Of a stretch of 64,000 nt of DNA, positions 62,130 through 64,000 are shown piece by piece. The notes beneath the pieces were generated by a model. It did no database searches, was not told the origin of the DNA, and saw nothing but the letters and a program-made list of their open reading frames with translations. This DNA is from Agelas oroides (Eukaryota; Porifera; Demospongiae; Agelasida; Agelasidae). The number at the start of each line of letters is the position of its first letter. The first letter of the stretch is position 1. The translations under genes were made by a program, and so were the position numbers. Location: positions 1,900,641 through 1,964,640 of the forward strand of contig OX422194.1 in the NCBI GenBank assembly GCA_949130485.1, given 5' to 3'.

Positions 62130-64000
62130 ACCATGACTGTACTTGGTTCTACTTAGCTCTACTACACTCTACCATGGTCTACAACATTCTACCAAGGCTC
62201 TCCTTGACTCTACATGACTCTACTACATTCTACCCTGGCTGTACTTGGCTCTACTTGACTATACTAAACTCTACTATGGCTCTGCTGCATTCTACCAAGA
62301 CTCTACTTGACTCTACACGACTCTATTACTCTCTACCATGACTCTACTTGGCTGTACCTGTCTGTACTACACACTACCATGGCTCTACTACATTCTACCA
62401 AGGCTCTACTTAACTCTACATGACACTACTACATTCTATCATTGCTCTACTTCACTATACTTGACTGTACTACACTCTACTATGGCTCTACTACATTCTA
62501 CCAGGGCTCTACTTGACTCTACACGACTCTTCTACTATACCATGACTCTACTTGGCTCTACCTGTCTGTACTGCACACTACCATGGTTCCACCACATTCT
62601 ACCATGACTCAACTTGACTCTACACGACTCTACTACATTCTTTCACGGTTCTAGTTGACTCTACTTGACTCTACTACCCCCTATCATGGCTCTACTACAT
62701 TCCACGAAGGCTCTACTTGACCCTACACGACTCTACTACTCTCTACCATGACTCTACTTGGATGTACCTGTCTGTACTACACTCCACCATGCCTCTACTA
62801 CATTCTACCAAGGCTCTACTTGACTCTACATGACTCTACTTCATTCCACCATTGCTCTTCTTGACTCTACTTGACTGGACTACACTCTACCATGGCTGTA
62901 CTTGGTTCCACTTAGCTCTACTACACTCTACCACGGTCTACTTCATTCTACCAATGCTCAACTTGACTCTACATGACTCTACTACATTCTACCTTGGCTC
63001 TACTTGGCTGTACCTGGCTCTACTACACTCTGCCATGGCTCTACTACATTCTACCAAGGCTCTACTTGACTGTACATTACTCTACTACATTCTACAAAGG
63101 CCCTACTTGACTCTACTTCACACTACTACACTCCACCATGGATCTACGTGGCTCTACTTGACTCTACTATAATCTACCATGGTCTACTACATTCTACAAA
63201 GGCCCTACTTCACTCTACTTCACACTACTACACTCCACCATGGATCTACGTGGCTCTACTTGACTCTACTATAATCTACCATGGTCTACTACATTCTATC
63301 AAGGCTCTCCTTGACTCTACATGACTCTACTACATTCTACCTTGGCTCTACTTGGCTGTACCTGGCTCTACTACACTCTACCATGACTCTATGCCATTCT
63401 ACCATGGCTCTACTTGACTCTACTTGACTGTACTACACTCTACTATGGATCTACTACATTCTACCAAGGCTCTACTTGACTCTACACGACTCTACTACTC
63501 TCTACCATGACTCTACTTGGATGCACCTGTCTGTACTAAACTCTACCATGGCTCTACTACATTCTACCTAGGCTCTACTTGACTCTACACGACTGTACTA
63601 CTCTCTACCATGACTCTACTTGGATGTACCTGTCTGTACTACACTCTACCATGGCTCTACTACATTCTACCTAGGCTCTACTTGACTCTACATGACGCTA
63701 CTTCATTCCACCATTGATCTTCTTGACTCTACTTGACTGTACTACACTCTACCATGCCTGTACTTGGTTCTACTTATAGCTCTACTACACTCTCCCATGG
63801 TCTACTACATTCTACCAATGCTCTACTTGACTCTACATGACTCTACTACATTCTACCATGGCTCTACCTGTCTCTACTACACTCTGCCATGGCTCTACTA
63901 CATTCTACCAAGGCTCTACTTGGCTGTACTTGACTCTACTACATTCTACAAAGGCTCTACTTGACTCTACTTCACTCTACTACACTCCACCATGGCTCTA

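Larger units (their letters stand above)
59296..63129. repeat. Two tandem 1917-bp copies within satellite B
   Basis: Copy 1 spans about 59296-61212 and copy 2 about 61213-63129. They are virtually identical, including the embedded transposon. Identity breaks near 63135 (CCATGGATCTACG against CCATGGCTCTTCG). Confidence 0.9.
56482..64000. repeat. Satellite B: TCTAC-led decamer/undecamer array, at least 7.5 kb
   Basis: Units are TCTACTTGAC, TCTACATGAC, TCTACTACAT, TGTACTACAC (10 bp) and TCTACCAAGGC, TCTACCATGGC, TCTACTATGGC (11 bp). Ten successive units span about 103 bp. The array runs off the right end of the window. Plus-strand frames read as Leu/Thr/Ser/Tyr/His-rich peptides and are repeat by-products. 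It is interrupted by two copies of one transposon and one inverted segment. Confidence 0.95.

Noticed and set aside
56533-63964. Plus-strand ORFs of 60-133 codons
   Set aside because: They are translations of the TCTAC satellite, differing only by which unit variants create stops.

Overview
This is a eukaryotic, animal-type window. Its genes are split by GT-AG introns, their products match metazoan families, and most of the DNA is transposon and satellite sequence. The gene families together with a dispersed repeat ending in CCTCGTTCCCAGG / CCTGGGAACGAGG make an early-branching marine invertebrate (a sponge, possibly a cnidarian) my best guess. That is inference; nothing here fixes the species.

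Bases 1-28,200 hold the genes. On the minus strand, 4795 down to 74 encodes most of a lysosomal N-acetylglucosamine-6-sulfatase-like enzyme in 12 exons, all joined in phase; its 3' end lies beyond base 1. A small secreted protein of unknown family (minus, 7204-6374, three exons) is divergent from a nine-exon GET3/TRC40 (ASNA1) ATPase gene (plus, 7387-22956), and only 182 bp separate their start codons. The GET3 introns carry two other coding regions on the opposite strand: a 103-residue coiled-coil ORF in intron 2, and an intronless RING plus TRAF-zinc-finger protein in intron 6. The same introns hold microsatellites, three minisatellites (39, about 48 and 43 bp units), tRNA-like sequences and several MITEs or fold-back elements, some with target-site duplications that can be read directly.

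Bases 22,957-28,261 are mostly transposon-derived. They contain a hAT-like element with an 8-bp target duplication and a multi-membrane-span ORF, a ~200-bp tandem repeat, and inside that repeat a 1.36-kb element with a 9-bp target duplication. The latter carries a broken ZAD-like zinc-binding ORF and the 3' end of a LINE.

Bases 28,262-64,000 are two adjoining satellites. Satellite A (28.2 kb) is built from decamers starting AGAC, and satellite B (at least 7.5 kb, running off the window) from decamers starting TCTAC. The two are unrelated in sequence, but both have a mean spacing near 10.3 bp, close to one helical turn. Satellite A has kilobase-scale internal duplications and one 0.65-kb unique island with proline-rich ORFs. 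Satellite B has a 1917-bp tandem duplication that copied a hAT-like insertion, and a short inverted segment. No conventional gene is supported in either satellite. I see no prokaryotic operon, CRISPR array or defence locus.
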